This document shows positions 8,664 through 17,330 of a DNA stretch of 64,000 nucleotides, piece after piece. Where the stretch lies: the NCBI RefSeq assembly GCF_002494345.1, contig NZ_NXNI01000001.1, positions 620,001 through 684,000 of the forward strand, written 5' to 3'. The position numbers were made by a program, and so were the translations under genes. The notes beneath the pieces are model-generated. The model saw nothing but the letters and a program-made list of their open reading frames with translations. It had not been told where the DNA came from and did not search any database. Within the stretch, counting starts at the first letter, position 1. Each line of letters starts with the position of its first letter. The stretch is from Natrinema ejinorense (lineage in GTDB: Archaea > Halobacteriota > Halobacteria > Halobacteriales > Natrialbaceae).

Positions 8664-10313
8664 CTACTCGTAGGTGTTCTCCCAGGTCGTGACGCCGCTC
8701 GCGCCGAGGTCGCGAATCCCGTTCACCAGCCGGTTCTTCTTGAAGCTCGGATTCGTCGACGACGAGTAGAGACAGACGGCCTCGTGGCCGGCCGACGACT
8801 CGAGCGTCGAGTCACGGACGAGCGTGCCGGACCCGAGGTCGACGTACGGATACTGACTGGCCCGCAGTTCGCCCTCGTAGACGGTCAGATCCGCGCCCGT
8901 GTTGACGATGGCGTTTCGATCCACGCCGTCGCGCCCGCGCTGCGTGATGTCGACGTGACTGAACCGACAGTCGTCCCGTTCACAGCGAATGCCGTCGCGG
9001 AAGCCGCTGGCATCGCCAGCACGCCCCGAAATCGTGAGGTGCTCGCAGAGCACCTGTCCGGCGCTGTCGCTGTCCCGGATCCAGAGCGGATAGCCGCCCG
9101 CGGTTTCGTGGGTGATCTCCGTGTCGACGATCGTCGCCTCGCCGCACTCGGGCGAGAGGACGATCCCGTGATTCACTTCTCCTCCCGTGATTTGCAGGCG
9201 GGTATTCTCGATTCGAGCGCTTTCGCAGGTATTCATCACCGAGATCGCGTGGCTGGTCGGTTTGGGAGAGGTGATCTCGACGGCGGCACCGTAGACGTCG
9301 ATGTTTCGGCCGTTTTCGATCCGAATGCCGCGCTGGGATTCGTCCTCCGGTCGGGTCGAATCGACTTCGACCGTCGGCCACCGAATTTCACTGTCCCGGC
9401 CGCCGACGCGAACGTTCGCACCGTTGCTGTTCCGGTAGAGGCCCCCGTTGACGACGATCGTCCCGTCGCCGCCCGCCGCGTAGAGACCGTTGTTCGGAAA
9501 GCCACCGAGCCAGCAGCGCCTGAACTCGAGCGTTCCCGCGTTTTGATTCGCTTCGATGCCGATCGGGCCGCGCCAGCGGTTGCCCGCGTTCGGCGTATCG
9601 TTCACCCACGCGCCGCCGTCCGGTGCGCGGAACCGTTCGACGATGCCTCGGCCGTCGGGGTCGGTGACGTTGAACAGTCCCGGCCCCCAGGTCCCGCTGT
9701 CGTGGTAGCCGTTGATCGTCACGTCGCGGACCTCGAGTCGGTCGTCGGCGTAGGCCTCGATCGTCCTGATCCCGGTGTCGGGTGCCGTCTGATCGACGTC
9801 GAACCCCTCGAAGCGGAGACGTCCCCCGGGGCTGTACGAGACACCGAGGCGGAACAGTCGATACTGTGGGCCGTCGAACTCGTGGTAGTTCGCCGGGATC
9901 AGCGTCGCGTTCTCGCCGACGACGCCGAAGTTATCGAAGCCCGTGAACCTGAACTGTTCGTCCATGTAATACTCCCCCTCGGGGAACACGAGCAGCGTCT
10001 CGTCACCGCGGAGTTCCTCGAGAACGGGGGTGATCGATTCGGTCCCGGTATCGTCCGCTCCCGCCTCGGTGACGTCCACGACGGTTTCGTAGTCGTCGTA
10101 GTAGTTCCCGTAGGGCTCCGAGGATGCACTGGCAGTCGAGGTCAGTCCGATTCCGGCGGCACACGCGGCCACAGCCCCTCCCATGAACGTCCGTCGCGAT
10201 CGCGTCTTCGAAGCCGACTCGTCGAGAGATGATCGATCCGCGTTCCCACCGATCGTCCGAGAACGACGAGAAACGTCGCGATTCGACCGCTGCATACCAC
10301 TTCGTTCCGACAT
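8664..10313 (-). CDS. Secreted right-handed parallel beta-helix protein (pectate-lyase-like)
   Basis: A Tat-exported protein of about 549 residues. A long polar N-region precedes RSRRTFMGG, a hydrophobic core and an AxA-type cleavage region (STASASS). The rest is repeats of short beta-strands with Asn/Gly turns (DVTINGYHDSG, LTISGRAGDASG, VVNGGLYRNSNG), the hallmark of a right-handed parallel beta-helix as in polysaccharide lyases and tail-spike-like proteins. The start is the ATG at 10313; a TTG 15 nt upstream and an ATG at 10295 are alternatives. It may bind or cleave an extracellular polysaccharide; specificity is not predictable. Confidence 0.75.
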   Translation of the reverse strand: MSERSGMQRSNRDVSRRSRTIGGNADRSSLDESASKTRSRRTFMGGAVAACAAGIGLTSTASASSEPYGNYYDDYETVVDVTEAGADDTGTESITPVLEELRGDETLLVFPEGEYYMDEQFRFTGFDNFGVVGENATLIPANYHEFDGPQYRLFRLGVSYSPGGRLRFEGFDVDQTAPDTGIRTIEAYADDRLEVRDVTINGYHDSGTWGPGLFNVTDPDGRGIVERFRAPDGGAWVNDTPNAGNRWRGPIGIEANQNAGTLEFRRCWLGGFPNNGLYAAGGDGTIVVNGGLYRNSNGANVRVGGRDSEIRWPTVEVDSTRPEDESQRGIRIENGRNIDVYGAAVEITSPKPTSHAISVMNTCESARIENTRLQITGGEVNHGIVLSPECGEATIVDTEITHETAGGYPLWIRDSDSAGQVLCEHLTISGRAGDASGFRDGIRCERDDCRFSHVDITQRGRDGVDRNAIVNTGADLTVYEGELRASQYPYVDLGSGTLVRDSTLESSAGHEAVCLYSSSTNPSFKKNRLVNGIRDLGASGVTTWENTYE

Positions 10314-10328
10314 TGAGATTCGTTTCAA

Positions 10329-10611
10329 TATGAGTGATGATGGGGTCCAGTATCTATGGATTCGGATAGCAAGCTTTTAAGTTCGAATCGCCGGACGGCG
10401 CGGCCAGGGTGGCCACCACGTTCCCGATTGACGGAACGGTTGCACGAATCACAATCGGCTGCTTCGACCACAGTATCGTCGGTTTTTCTGCGTTCCAGAC
10501 GTGAGCTTAGTAGCCTGTTAAAACCCTCGTATCCGGACTCAACCGTCCTTCGAGCGAGTCACCTACCGGGAGATTCGGGCGGCCGGTAGGGGAGTTGCGA
10601 GTCGGTCAGAC
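10329..10611. other. Intergenic region with promoter for the beta-helix gene
   Basis: This 283-bp gap holds no supported gene. An AT-rich patch at 10371-10386 (minus strand reads ttcgaacttaaaagct) is a plausible TATA element for the minus-strand gene starting at 10313. The rest shows no repeat or RNA that I can support. Confidence 0.4.
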
Positions 10612-11274
10612 TTACCCGTATTCGTCGGGTGTGCGATCGTTCTCGAGCGTCGTGGCGATCAGTTCGGAGACGGCCCGCCGAATCCGCTGGGAGACCGCCG
10701 AATCCGAGATCCCGAGCCGATCCGCGAGGTCGTCCTGGGTGACTCGCCGCGGCACCTCGAAGTAGCCGGCATAGTACGCCATCGTGAGGATCTCGTGTTG
10801 TCGTTCGGTCAGGGAGTAGGTCCGGTCGTCGGTCGCCGACGAGTCGTACAGCTGGGTCACGTGAAACGAAATGCCGCGGTCGCGACAGTGCGTCCGGAAC
10901 GCGGACAGCGCGTCTCGATCGGGGAGGTGGATCCGTGCGATCCAGCCCCCGTCGCAACTCGTTACCGTGAAGACGAACAGCCCGTACTCGACACACCGAT
11001 CGGGAACGATCTCGAGGTCGCTATCGACGGCGACGCGATAGACCGCCCGGTTCTCGAACGTCGCGACGCGAGACGGGTCCGAGACGGTCGGATCGGCAGC
11101 CATCGCGTCCTCGAGGACCACGTGCTCGTCGCTGAAGGCCGATACGAACTGCAGACGTCGCTCGGCGGTCGTCGTCCCGTATTCGTACCTGAGCGTCACG
11201 TCCGAACAGCGTTGTATCGTCGGGACCAACGGAAGCTCGTCGTGGACGAGGTGGACTGCTGCGATAAATCCCAT
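10612..11274 (-). CDS. Bat-type helix-turn-helix transcriptional regulator
   Basis: A 220-residue haloarchaeal regulator. Residues about 1-155 form the non-DNA-binding sensor-like region typical of Bat-family proteins, and residues about 157-210 are the HTH_10 domain: LTERQHEILTMAYYAGYFEVPRR, split here by function, then DLADRLGISDSAVSQRIRRA as the recognition part. This family regulates nearby metabolic or surface genes; here the likely targets are the adjacent beta-helix and phosphatase-like genes, by neighbourhood only. A TATA-like box (ccatacttatag, 11315-11326, read on the minus strand) lies about 46 nt upstream. Confidence 0.85.
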   Translation of the reverse strand: MGFIAAVHLVHDELPLVPTIQRCSDVTLRYEYGTTTAERRLQFVSAFSDEHVVLEDAMAADPTVSDPSRVATFENRAVYRVAVDSDLEIVPDRCVEYGLFVFTVTSCDGGWIARIHLPDRDALSAFRTHCRDRGISFHVTQLYDSSATDDRTYSLTERQHEILTMAYYAGYFEVPRRVTQDDLADRLGISDSAVSQRIRRAVSELIATTLENDRTPDEYG

Positions 11275-11381
11275 TGCGATCTCGATGTCGTACTCCGTCG
11301 TCGGGACCGGTGGCCCATACTTATAGCGCGAATAAGCGGATTGCAGCGGCGCGAACCGATCCGGATCCTGCGGTCCGCGGT

Positions 11382-13067
11382 TCAGTTCATGTAGCCGAGG
11401 TCGGCCAGTCGGTCGGTGACGTCCTCGTCCGTCGCCGGTCGGGTCTCGTCGGCACCCCCCTCGTACGCTGGGTAGGACATCGGTTCGATCGAATCGACGA
11501 CGGGAACGACGCTGCCGTCCATGCGGTCGCTGTAGGGGACCCCCATCGCGGCCATGATCGTCGGCGCGACGTCGAAGAGGTGTGCCCGCTCGAGCGCGGC
11601 GTCCTCGTCGATTCCATCGCCCGCCGCGACGAAGACGCCGTCGAGCTTGTGATTCCAGGGTTCGGCCGGGCCGAAGTAGTCACCCTCGCCTACCTGCTCG
11701 GAGAGCATGTGTTCGAAGTCAGCGGGAATCGTGACGATGTCGACCGTCTCGTCGATGTTGTCGCCGTGGAAGTACTGCTCGCGGGGCGCGACCGTCTCGA
11801 AGAACGGCTCGCCGTCGGGCGTCTCGATGGCCTGTAGCGTCCGGATGAGTCCCTCCCGGACCTCCTCGTACTCCTCGGGTGAAACGACACCCGTCGGGTC
11901 ACGCCCCTCGAGATTGATTCGGACGCCGAGTTCGGTCCGCGCACGGACGTACGCTTCCGATTCGGCGAAATCGACCTGCTCGTTCGCCGTTCGAGAGACG
12001 CCGCTTGGCGCGTACTCGATCGCGAGGTCCGCCAGCCCGACCCGCTCGAGTACGGTCCGGATTCGACGGGCGGTGACACCGAATCGTGCGGCGACCGACG
12101 CTGTGCGTGCGACCATCCCCGGCTCCCACGTGTCGTACTCCTCGCCCTCGCGGAGGCGTCTGCGCATCGGCGTCCACGACGGCATCCCCTTCCCGCCGGT
12201 CGTCGTCTCGAGGTAGCCCATGTCGCGGAGGAACTCGTTGATCCGGAACTCGTACCCCTCGTACTCGCCCATTCCGTGGTCGCTCACCAGAAAGACGCGG
12301 TCCGGGTCGCAGTCCTCGAGAATCGCCCCGATCTGTTCGTCGGTCGCCTCGTAGACGCGATCGACGTGTCGTTGCTCGCCGCTGAACTCGTGAAAGACGG
12401 TGTCCGTCTTCTGGAACTGGACGAAGCCGAACTCCGGTTCGTACTCGCCGACGAGGTAGCGAAACGTCTCGCCGCGCAGCCGGACGAGTTCCCGATACTC
12501 CTCGATCTTCTCACCGTCGGAGAGCGAATCGTCGTCCCGCGTGTAGTTCGGATAGACGCGATACTCCCCGATCTCGTCGCGAATCTCGTCCAAGAGTCCG
12601 TCGGGGTGACACGGCGGGTCCTCGGGACCGAGGAATCCGGGAACCACCGCCCCGTCGAACTCGCCCGGGGGATGCGTGACCGGCGCGTTGACGATGACGC
12701 TCGAGCGGTCGTGGTGGTCCAGCAGCGTCCACAGCGGCTGCTCGCGGACGTCGTCGTTGCTCGTCACGTGCCAGTCGTACCCGTCGTAGCCGACGAAGCC
12801 GACCACGCCGTGTTTGCCGGGGTTGACCCCGGTGTAGATCGACGGCCAGGCGCTCGGCGTCCACGGTGGGATCTGTGACTCGAGCGGTGCGGTTACGCCC
12901 TCCGAACAGAGCCGCTCGATAGTCGGGATCCTGTCGGCTTCGAACAGTCGCTCGAAGACCGGCAGACACCCCGCGTCGATCCCGATAAGCAGTGTCTCCA
13001 ATCCCGTCGATTCGCGTTCGGTACGTCCAGTCGATGTCGCGCCGTCACGGGGAAACGTCCGAGTCAT
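11382..13067 (-). CDS. Alkaline phosphatase superfamily phosphodiesterase/nucleotide pyrophosphatase
   Basis: A 561-residue soluble enzyme. Early LLIGIDAGCLPVF supplies the first metal Asp, WPSIYTGVNPGKHG contains the nucleophile Thr, and FLVSDHGMGEYEG provides the DH metal pair, all as in the type I phosphodiesterase/AP superfamily. Haloarchaea carry several such genes beside glycosyltransferases, where phosphodiester bonds of lipid- or nucleotide-linked sugars are plausible substrates. No signal peptide is evident, so it is probably cytoplasmic. It is followed by the divergent-facing gap after glmM. Confidence 0.82.
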   Translation of the reverse strand: MTRTFPRDGATSTGRTERESTGLETLLIGIDAGCLPVFERLFEADRIPTIERLCSEGVTAPLESQIPPWTPSAWPSIYTGVNPGKHGVVGFVGYDGYDWHVTSNDDVREQPLWTLLDHHDRSSVIVNAPVTHPPGEFDGAVVPGFLGPEDPPCHPDGLLDEIRDEIGEYRVYPNYTRDDDSLSDGEKIEEYRELVRLRGETFRYLVGEYEPEFGFVQFQKTDTVFHEFSGEQRHVDRVYEATDEQIGAILEDCDPDRVFLVSDHGMGEYEGYEFRINEFLRDMGYLETTTGGKGMPSWTPMRRRLREGEEYDTWEPGMVARTASVAARFGVTARRIRTVLERVGLADLAIEYAPSGVSRTANEQVDFAESEAYVRARTELGVRINLEGRDPTGVVSPEEYEEVREGLIRTLQAIETPDGEPFFETVAPREQYFHGDNIDETVDIVTIPADFEHMLSEQVGEGDYFGPAEPWNHKLDGVFVAAGDGIDEDAALERAHLFDVAPTIMAAMGVPYSDRMDGSVVPVVDSIEPMSYPAYEGGADETRPATDEDVTDRLADLGYMN

Positions 13068-13318
13068 CGGTTCATCTGTGTACTCAGTCCTTTCGTTCGA
13101 CCGCTACCGATAGCCCACGGAAGCGGTATCGTTCGTTGCACCACGTATCTACACCCAGCGTAGCGGACGAAACACTTCATTATCGATCCGTTAAACGTAG
13201 CTGCCGGAACGCGGGTAATCCGCCAACTCGCGGCACAGAGCCCCCGGATCCACGACGGTACTATCCCGCGACCGATCACGTCCGAGCCGGGAGAACGGTC
13301 CGACGTCCGAACCGACGG

Positions 13319-14656
13319 TCACGGTCTGATTCCCGACACCGTTTCGATCGCGTTCTCGAGGAGTCCGATGGCGTCTGCCTCCAGGCGCTCGGCTCGAGAC
13401 TCGTCTCGCGCTTCGGCCGTGAGGCGGACGACCGGTTCGGTGCCGCTCGCACGCAGGAGGACCCAGCCGTCGCCGACGTCGACGTAGACGCCGTCGAGCG
13501 TGTCGACGTCGTCGTATCGCTCGGTGGCACACTCGCGAACCCGATTCATCACGGCAGTTTTCTCTTCGACCGCGACCGACGTGCGACGAATGGGGTACGT
13601 CTCGACGTCCTCGACGAGCGACGACAGCGGTCCGCGGTCGGCGACGAGTTCGACGAGCTTGCACGCGGCGAGTGGCCCGTCCGGACACGGCGCTTCGTCC
13701 GGCCAGATCCACGCGCCGCTCGGTTCGCCGCCGAAGATGACGCCCGGCCGCGTCGTACGGTCGGCCACGAAGGTGTCACCGACCCGCGTTCGACTCACCG
13801 TCGCGCCGACGGCCGCGAGCGCATCGTCGACGGCCATGCTCGTCCCGACCGGCGCAACGACGCTGTCGCCGTCGGTCGCAGTTTCGCGCGCGAACAGGGC
13901 GAGAAGCACGTCTTTTGGAACGAAGGTCCCCGTCTCGTCGACGGCCAGCATCCGATCGGCGTCGCCGTCGTGAGCGATCCCGAGCCGCGCGTCCGTCGCC
14001 TCGACCAGCGCCGCGAGATCACCGAGCGTCTCTCGAGTCGGCTCGCTCGGCCGTCCCGGAAAGCGCCCGTCTCGCTGCCCGTTCAGCGTAACGACGTCGC
14101 AGCCGAGGTCCGAGAGCGCGCGTGCCGTGATCCCGCCGGAACCGTTCCCGACGTCGACGGCGACGCTCGGCGGGTCGGCCACCGAGACGGCTTCGACCAG
14201 TTGCGTTGCGTGCCGATCGATCGCGTCCGCAACCGGTTCGATCGAGCCCCCTCCGTTCCAGGGTCGCAGGTCGTACTCGTCCCGGTCGACGCGAGCGGCG
14301 ATCGCGTCGCGCTGGTCGGGCCCGAACGCCTTCCCGGACGACGACCAGAGTTTGATCCCGTTGTCCGGTGCGGGGTTGTGAGACGCCGTGACGACGATAC
14401 CCGCCCCCGCGTCCGTCCGTGAGACGGTCCTCGCGACCGTCGGCGTCGACGCGACGCCGACCTCGAGCACGTCCGCGCCACACTCTCGGAGCCCGGCGGT
14501 CACTGCATCGATCAGCATGGCTCCGCTCTCTCGAGCGTCTCGACCGACGACGACGCGGTCGTAGCCGTCGGACGCGACGGCGCGACCGATCGAGAGCGCC
14601 AGCGCAGCCGTGACGTCTTCACCCACCGTTCCTCGGATACCGCTTGTACCGAACAT
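13319..14656 (-). CDS. glmM: Phosphoglucosamine mutase/phosphomannomutase
   Basis: A 445-residue alpha-D-phosphohexomutase that interconverts sugar-6-phosphate and sugar-1-phosphate, feeding nucleotide-sugar synthesis for the nearby glycosyltransferases. The four domain signatures are present: the start MFGTSGIRGTVG, the catalytic serine loop TASHNPAPDNG, the Mg loop DGDADRML, the sugar loop GGEPSG and the phosphate loop RASGTEPVVRL. Haloarchaeal genomes hold several paralogues, so GlmM versus phosphomannomutase is not certain. The ATG at 14656 is supported by a TATA element 29 nt upstream. Confidence 0.9.
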   Translation of the reverse strand: MFGTSGIRGTVGEDVTAALALSIGRAVASDGYDRVVVGRDARESGAMLIDAVTAGLRECGADVLEVGVASTPTVARTVSRTDAGAGIVVTASHNPAPDNGIKLWSSSGKAFGPDQRDAIAARVDRDEYDLRPWNGGGSIEPVADAIDRHATQLVEAVSVADPPSVAVDVGNGSGGITARALSDLGCDVVTLNGQRDGRFPGRPSEPTRETLGDLAALVEATDARLGIAHDGDADRMLAVDETGTFVPKDVLLALFARETATDGDSVVAPVGTSMAVDDALAAVGATVSRTRVGDTFVADRTTRPGVIFGGEPSGAWIWPDEAPCPDGPLAACKLVELVADRGPLSSLVEDVETYPIRRTSVAVEEKTAVMNRVRECATERYDDVDTLDGVYVDVGDGWVLLRASGTEPVVRLTAEARDESRAERLEADAIGLLENAIETVSGIRP

Positions 14657-15038
14657 GGTCGCTGCATCTGATAGTGAATTGATTATTATAGAGTTATTAG
14701 AACGGGTCTAACGGCGGTTTCGCCGCAGGACCGGGACCCAGCGCTCTCATCGACTCTCGAGCGGTTCGGGTCCGACGCCGATCACTCGGTGGTGGTGAAC
14801 AGGGGACTCGAGGCAGCGACCGACGGAACGCAGGACGAAAACGCGTTCACGCCGTCGGGACGCGGCGAGGATCGGGGTTCGATCGGGAGAAACAGCCATT
14901 CGGGCCTCGAGATACGAGACTCTGCGATCCGGCGTATCTGCGTGCGCGTCCACTCGGGCCTCGAGTGGACTGTGTCCGGGGACGTTACGATCGAATGGGT
15001 TCCGTATCGCCGAAAACAGAGTATTACTTCGAGTAATT
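14657..15038. other. Chromosomal gap between glmM and the integrated element
   Basis: No supported gene lies in these 382 bp. The glmM promoter sits at 14681-14690. The stretch just before the element is AT-rich (gtattacttcgagtaattat) and leads directly into the 19-bp attL repeat. Confidence 0.5.
14681..14690 (-). promoter_or_regulatory. glmM promoter
   Basis: The minus strand reads tataataatc, centred about 29 nt before the glmM ATG at 14656, as expected for a leaderless transcript. Confidence 0.55.
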
Positions 15039-15057
15039 ATAGTCCCGGGCGGATTCG
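15039..15057. repeat. attL, left direct repeat of the element
   Basis: A 19-bp copy of the tRNA-Gln 3' end identical to 39822-39840. Flanking bases differ (t before, tgacaaaac after), so identity is limited to these 19 bp. It has no tRNA body beside it and therefore marks the far end of the insertion. Confidence 0.9.
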
Positions 15058-15129
15058 TGACAAAACAGTACGAATCCTATAGGTCCAGTAATAGCGGGGC
15101 TTTAGTCCACGTGAAGTGAACCAGTAGAC

Positions 15130-15561
15130 ATGGTTGAAATCCCAAGAGATGAACTAGATGCAGAGTATGGATACCAACACGATTTCGCAAACAAAGTGGA
15201 AGGATGTGTGGGTGGCCAAAAAGAAGGTCAACTATGGAAGGTTTGTCGGGAAATCGAAACCACAATCCACGAGACTGACTCTGAGACAGCAACTGTTATT
15301 CTACAGGTGACAGAGAAAAAGACTATCATTGAATCTCCCGACCAACTGGGACCAGAAGACGATAATACGGAGACTGTGGAGTACCCGGAGTTAGTGGAGT
15401 TCCAGCATTCTGAGGTCCCCCTGTACAATGCCGATGCAAAACCACAGAAATTGGCTCAGTCGGACGATGACTGGCCATTTGCAGGCGAAATGCTAGTTCC
15501 GCTTGTCAAAGACTGGCACGAAGAGAGCGCCCTTCGAATTGACACTTCTGATATAGAATAA
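15130..15561 (+). CDS. Hypothetical protein at the left edge of the element
   Basis: A 143-residue acidic protein of unknown function with no cysteine cluster and no membrane segment. It begins MVEIPRDELDAEYGY, and its middle alternates beta-like strands (TATVILQVTEKKTII) with acidic loops. Its composition is more AT-rich than the host genes. It starts about 70 bp inside attL and faces the IS6-family insertion, which lies 76 bp beyond its stop. Reality is supported by a clean frame with sensible codon use and good length, not by any family match. Confidence 0.55.
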   Translation: MVEIPRDELDAEYGYQHDFANKVEGCVGGQKEGQLWKVCREIETTIHETDSETATVILQVTEKKTIIESPDQLGPEDDNTETVEYPELVEFQHSEVPLYNADAKPQKLAQSDDDWPFAGEMLVPLVKDWHEESALRIDTSDIE

Positions 15562-15629
15562 TAACCCTCTCCCGGCCTATTATTTGACTTACACGAGATT
15601 GGCAAGGTTCGAAATAATAGTCGAGCTGG

Positions 15630-15637
15630 CAGACCTC
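15630..15637. repeat. Target-site duplication of the IS6-family element, left copy
   Basis: The 8-bp sequence cagacctc occurs immediately before the left terminal repeat and again at 17283-17290 right after the right terminal repeat. An 8-bp duplication is usual for IS6-family transposition. Confidence 0.8.
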
Positions 15638-15781
15638 GGCGGTGTTCAGATAAGGATGAAGGATGAGGCGGTTCGTTTTCTGAGTGATCTATGCCCGAAA
15701 ACGACCGCCTCAACGGTTGTTTAGACGAGATCAACTTAGAGTTTGTTGAACGAGAAGCGACACCGCGATTGCTGATGAAGC

Positions 15782-16721
15782 GGCTGCGTTGAATCACTAG
15801 ATGGCGTCGGGGAAGGTCAGTAAATCGAAGGAGTTGAAGCGGGAAAATTTGGTTGTCCATGACACAAATCTCCCGCTTCACCGAGCGTTGCGTCTCGATT
15901 GCACAAAGAGTTACGGGTGAACGAGGCGAATCCGCCGCCCCGACTGGTGGCGGCGGATTCGCCGACTATGCCCTCATTTCGCTGCATTGCCTCCGGATTT
16001 ACCTCGATACGTCCTACCGGATGACGATCGATCTGTTGAAGGAAATGCCGCAAATAACAGGGGATATCGGCCTTGACGTGGCCGATCTCCCCGCTCCATC
16101 TACGCTGTGTAAGGCGTTTGATCGGATCGAAATGAGTGTCTGTCGAGTGCTACTGCACCAGTCGGCGCAGTTGCACAACCCCTCTGAACACGCTGCTATC
16201 GACGCAACATTCTACGAACGTGATCGTGCGAGCCGCCACTACTGCCACCGAACCAATTACCGCGTTCAAACGCTCAAAGTTACAAAACTCGTCGATACAG
16301 CAACGCAAGCTGTTCTCGATCTTCACTGCTCAACGACGTTAGAAGGAAGCGACGCAGACCTCGCCGAGCAGATCGCCCGCCGGAACGCGGGCGATCTGCG
16401 ATCCCTTGCCGCTGACAAGGGCTACGATAAGCAAGCGCTCCGCGACCAGCTCCGCAAACTCGACATTCGCCCGCTGATCAAACACCGGATCTTCGCTCCC
16501 TACGATCACGCTCACAACGCTCGTATTGACGAAGATCGGTACGCTCAGCGATCAATGACTGAAACCGTGAACCCCGCCATCAAGCGCTCGCTCGGCTACG
16601 CCGTGCGAGCGCGTACCTGGTATCGAGAGTTCCGTGAAATTACCCTGATGTGTATCGTCTATAACATCAAGCGGGCTGTCAAACAGTGAAATCCACCGCT
16701 GTATGGCGATTCAACACAGCC
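15782..16721. mobile_element. IS5-family (ISH1-group-like) insertion sequence
   Basis: This 940-bp element is bounded by 14-bp inverted repeats, ggctgcgttgaatc at 15782-15795 and the complement of ggctgtgttgaatc at 16708-16721 (one mismatch). It is flanked by the 8-bp target duplication gatgaagc at 15774-15781 and 16722-16729. The intact ends, duplication and open transposase frame suggest a recent, possibly still active insertion. Confidence 0.88.
15859..16689 (+). CDS. IS5-family transposase
   Basis: A DDE transposase of about 276 residues, full length for the ISH1-like group. Catalytic positions are suggested by AAIDATFYERD (first Asp), LAADKGYDKQ (second Asp) and the C-terminal WYREFREI region (Glu). 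It fills most of the 940-bp element. The ATG at 15859 is preferred over the TTG two codons upstream. Confidence 0.88.
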   Translation: MTQISRFTERCVSIAQRVTGERGESAAPTGGGGFADYALISLHCLRIYLDTSYRMTIDLLKEMPQITGDIGLDVADLPAPSTLCKAFDRIEMSVCRVLLHQSAQLHNPSEHAAIDATFYERDRASRHYCHRTNYRVQTLKVTKLVDTATQAVLDLHCSTTLEGSDADLAEQIARRNAGDLRSLAADKGYDKQALRDQLRKLDIRPLIKHRIFAPYDHAHNARIDEDRYAQRSMTETVNPAIKRSLGYAVRARTWYREFREITLMCIVYNIKRAVKQ

Positions 16722-17330
16722 GATGAAGCTCAGTATTCAACTGCACCTCGCTGGACTTTCGCTTTCGAATACTGTCTCTGTTCTTGAGGTATTCGGTGTC
16801 AAACGCGCTCGGTCTACTGTTCACAATTGGGTACACAAGGCCGATCTACAGCCCGAATCTGGCCGGTGTCCGGATCACGTTGCGGTTGACGAGACCGTGA
16901 TCCGACTGAACGATGAGCAGTATTGGCTGTACGCCGCAATCGATCCAGAGACAAACGAATTGCTCCATACAAAGCTTGAACCGACAACAACGAAGGTTCT
17001 CGCTCATTCGTTTCTTACGGAACTATCCGAGAAACACAACGTCTCTGACGCCGTGTTTCTCGTTGATGGGTCGCACTCGTTACAAGATGCATGTCAGCGC
17101 CACGGCTTCGATTTCAGATACGAAAAGCATGGAAATCGAAATGCTGTTGAACGTGTCTTTAGAGAGATAAAACGACGAACACTCTGCTTCTCAAACTGCT
17201 TCAGCAACGCCGAAGCAGAAACTGCCGACGACTGGCTCAGATCGTTCAGCTTCGCATGGAATCAGCTTATCTGAACACTACCCAGACCTCCGACCAAATA
17301 TTCAAGTAAAGAAATCTCGTCGCCGCTGAT

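Larger units (their letters stand above)
15691..17274 (+). pseudogene. IS6-family transposase interrupted by an IS5-group element
   Basis: The N-terminal 30 codons (MPENDRLNGCLDE onward) occupy 15691-15780. The remainder resumes at 16723 and ends at 17274. Removing the insert and one duplicated target joins the two parts in frame through LLMK-LSIQ. The DDE residues are all in the distal part: VAVDETVI, FLVDGSHS and NAVERVFREIKRR. The protein would be about 213 residues when intact. The distal frame has its own ATG at 16723, but it lacks the N-terminal DNA-binding part and is probably inactive. Confidence 0.85.
15638..17282. mobile_element. IS6-family insertion sequence, split by an IS5-group element
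   Basis: The terminal inverted repeats are ggcggtgttcagataag at 15638-15654 and its near-complement at 17266-17282 (two mismatches), flanked by the 8-bp duplication cagacctc. Without the nested element and its duplicated target, the IS is about 697 bp, a normal size for haloarchaeal IS6-family members. Its right end is only 48 bp from the integrase start, so it could affect integrase transcription. Confidence 0.85.
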
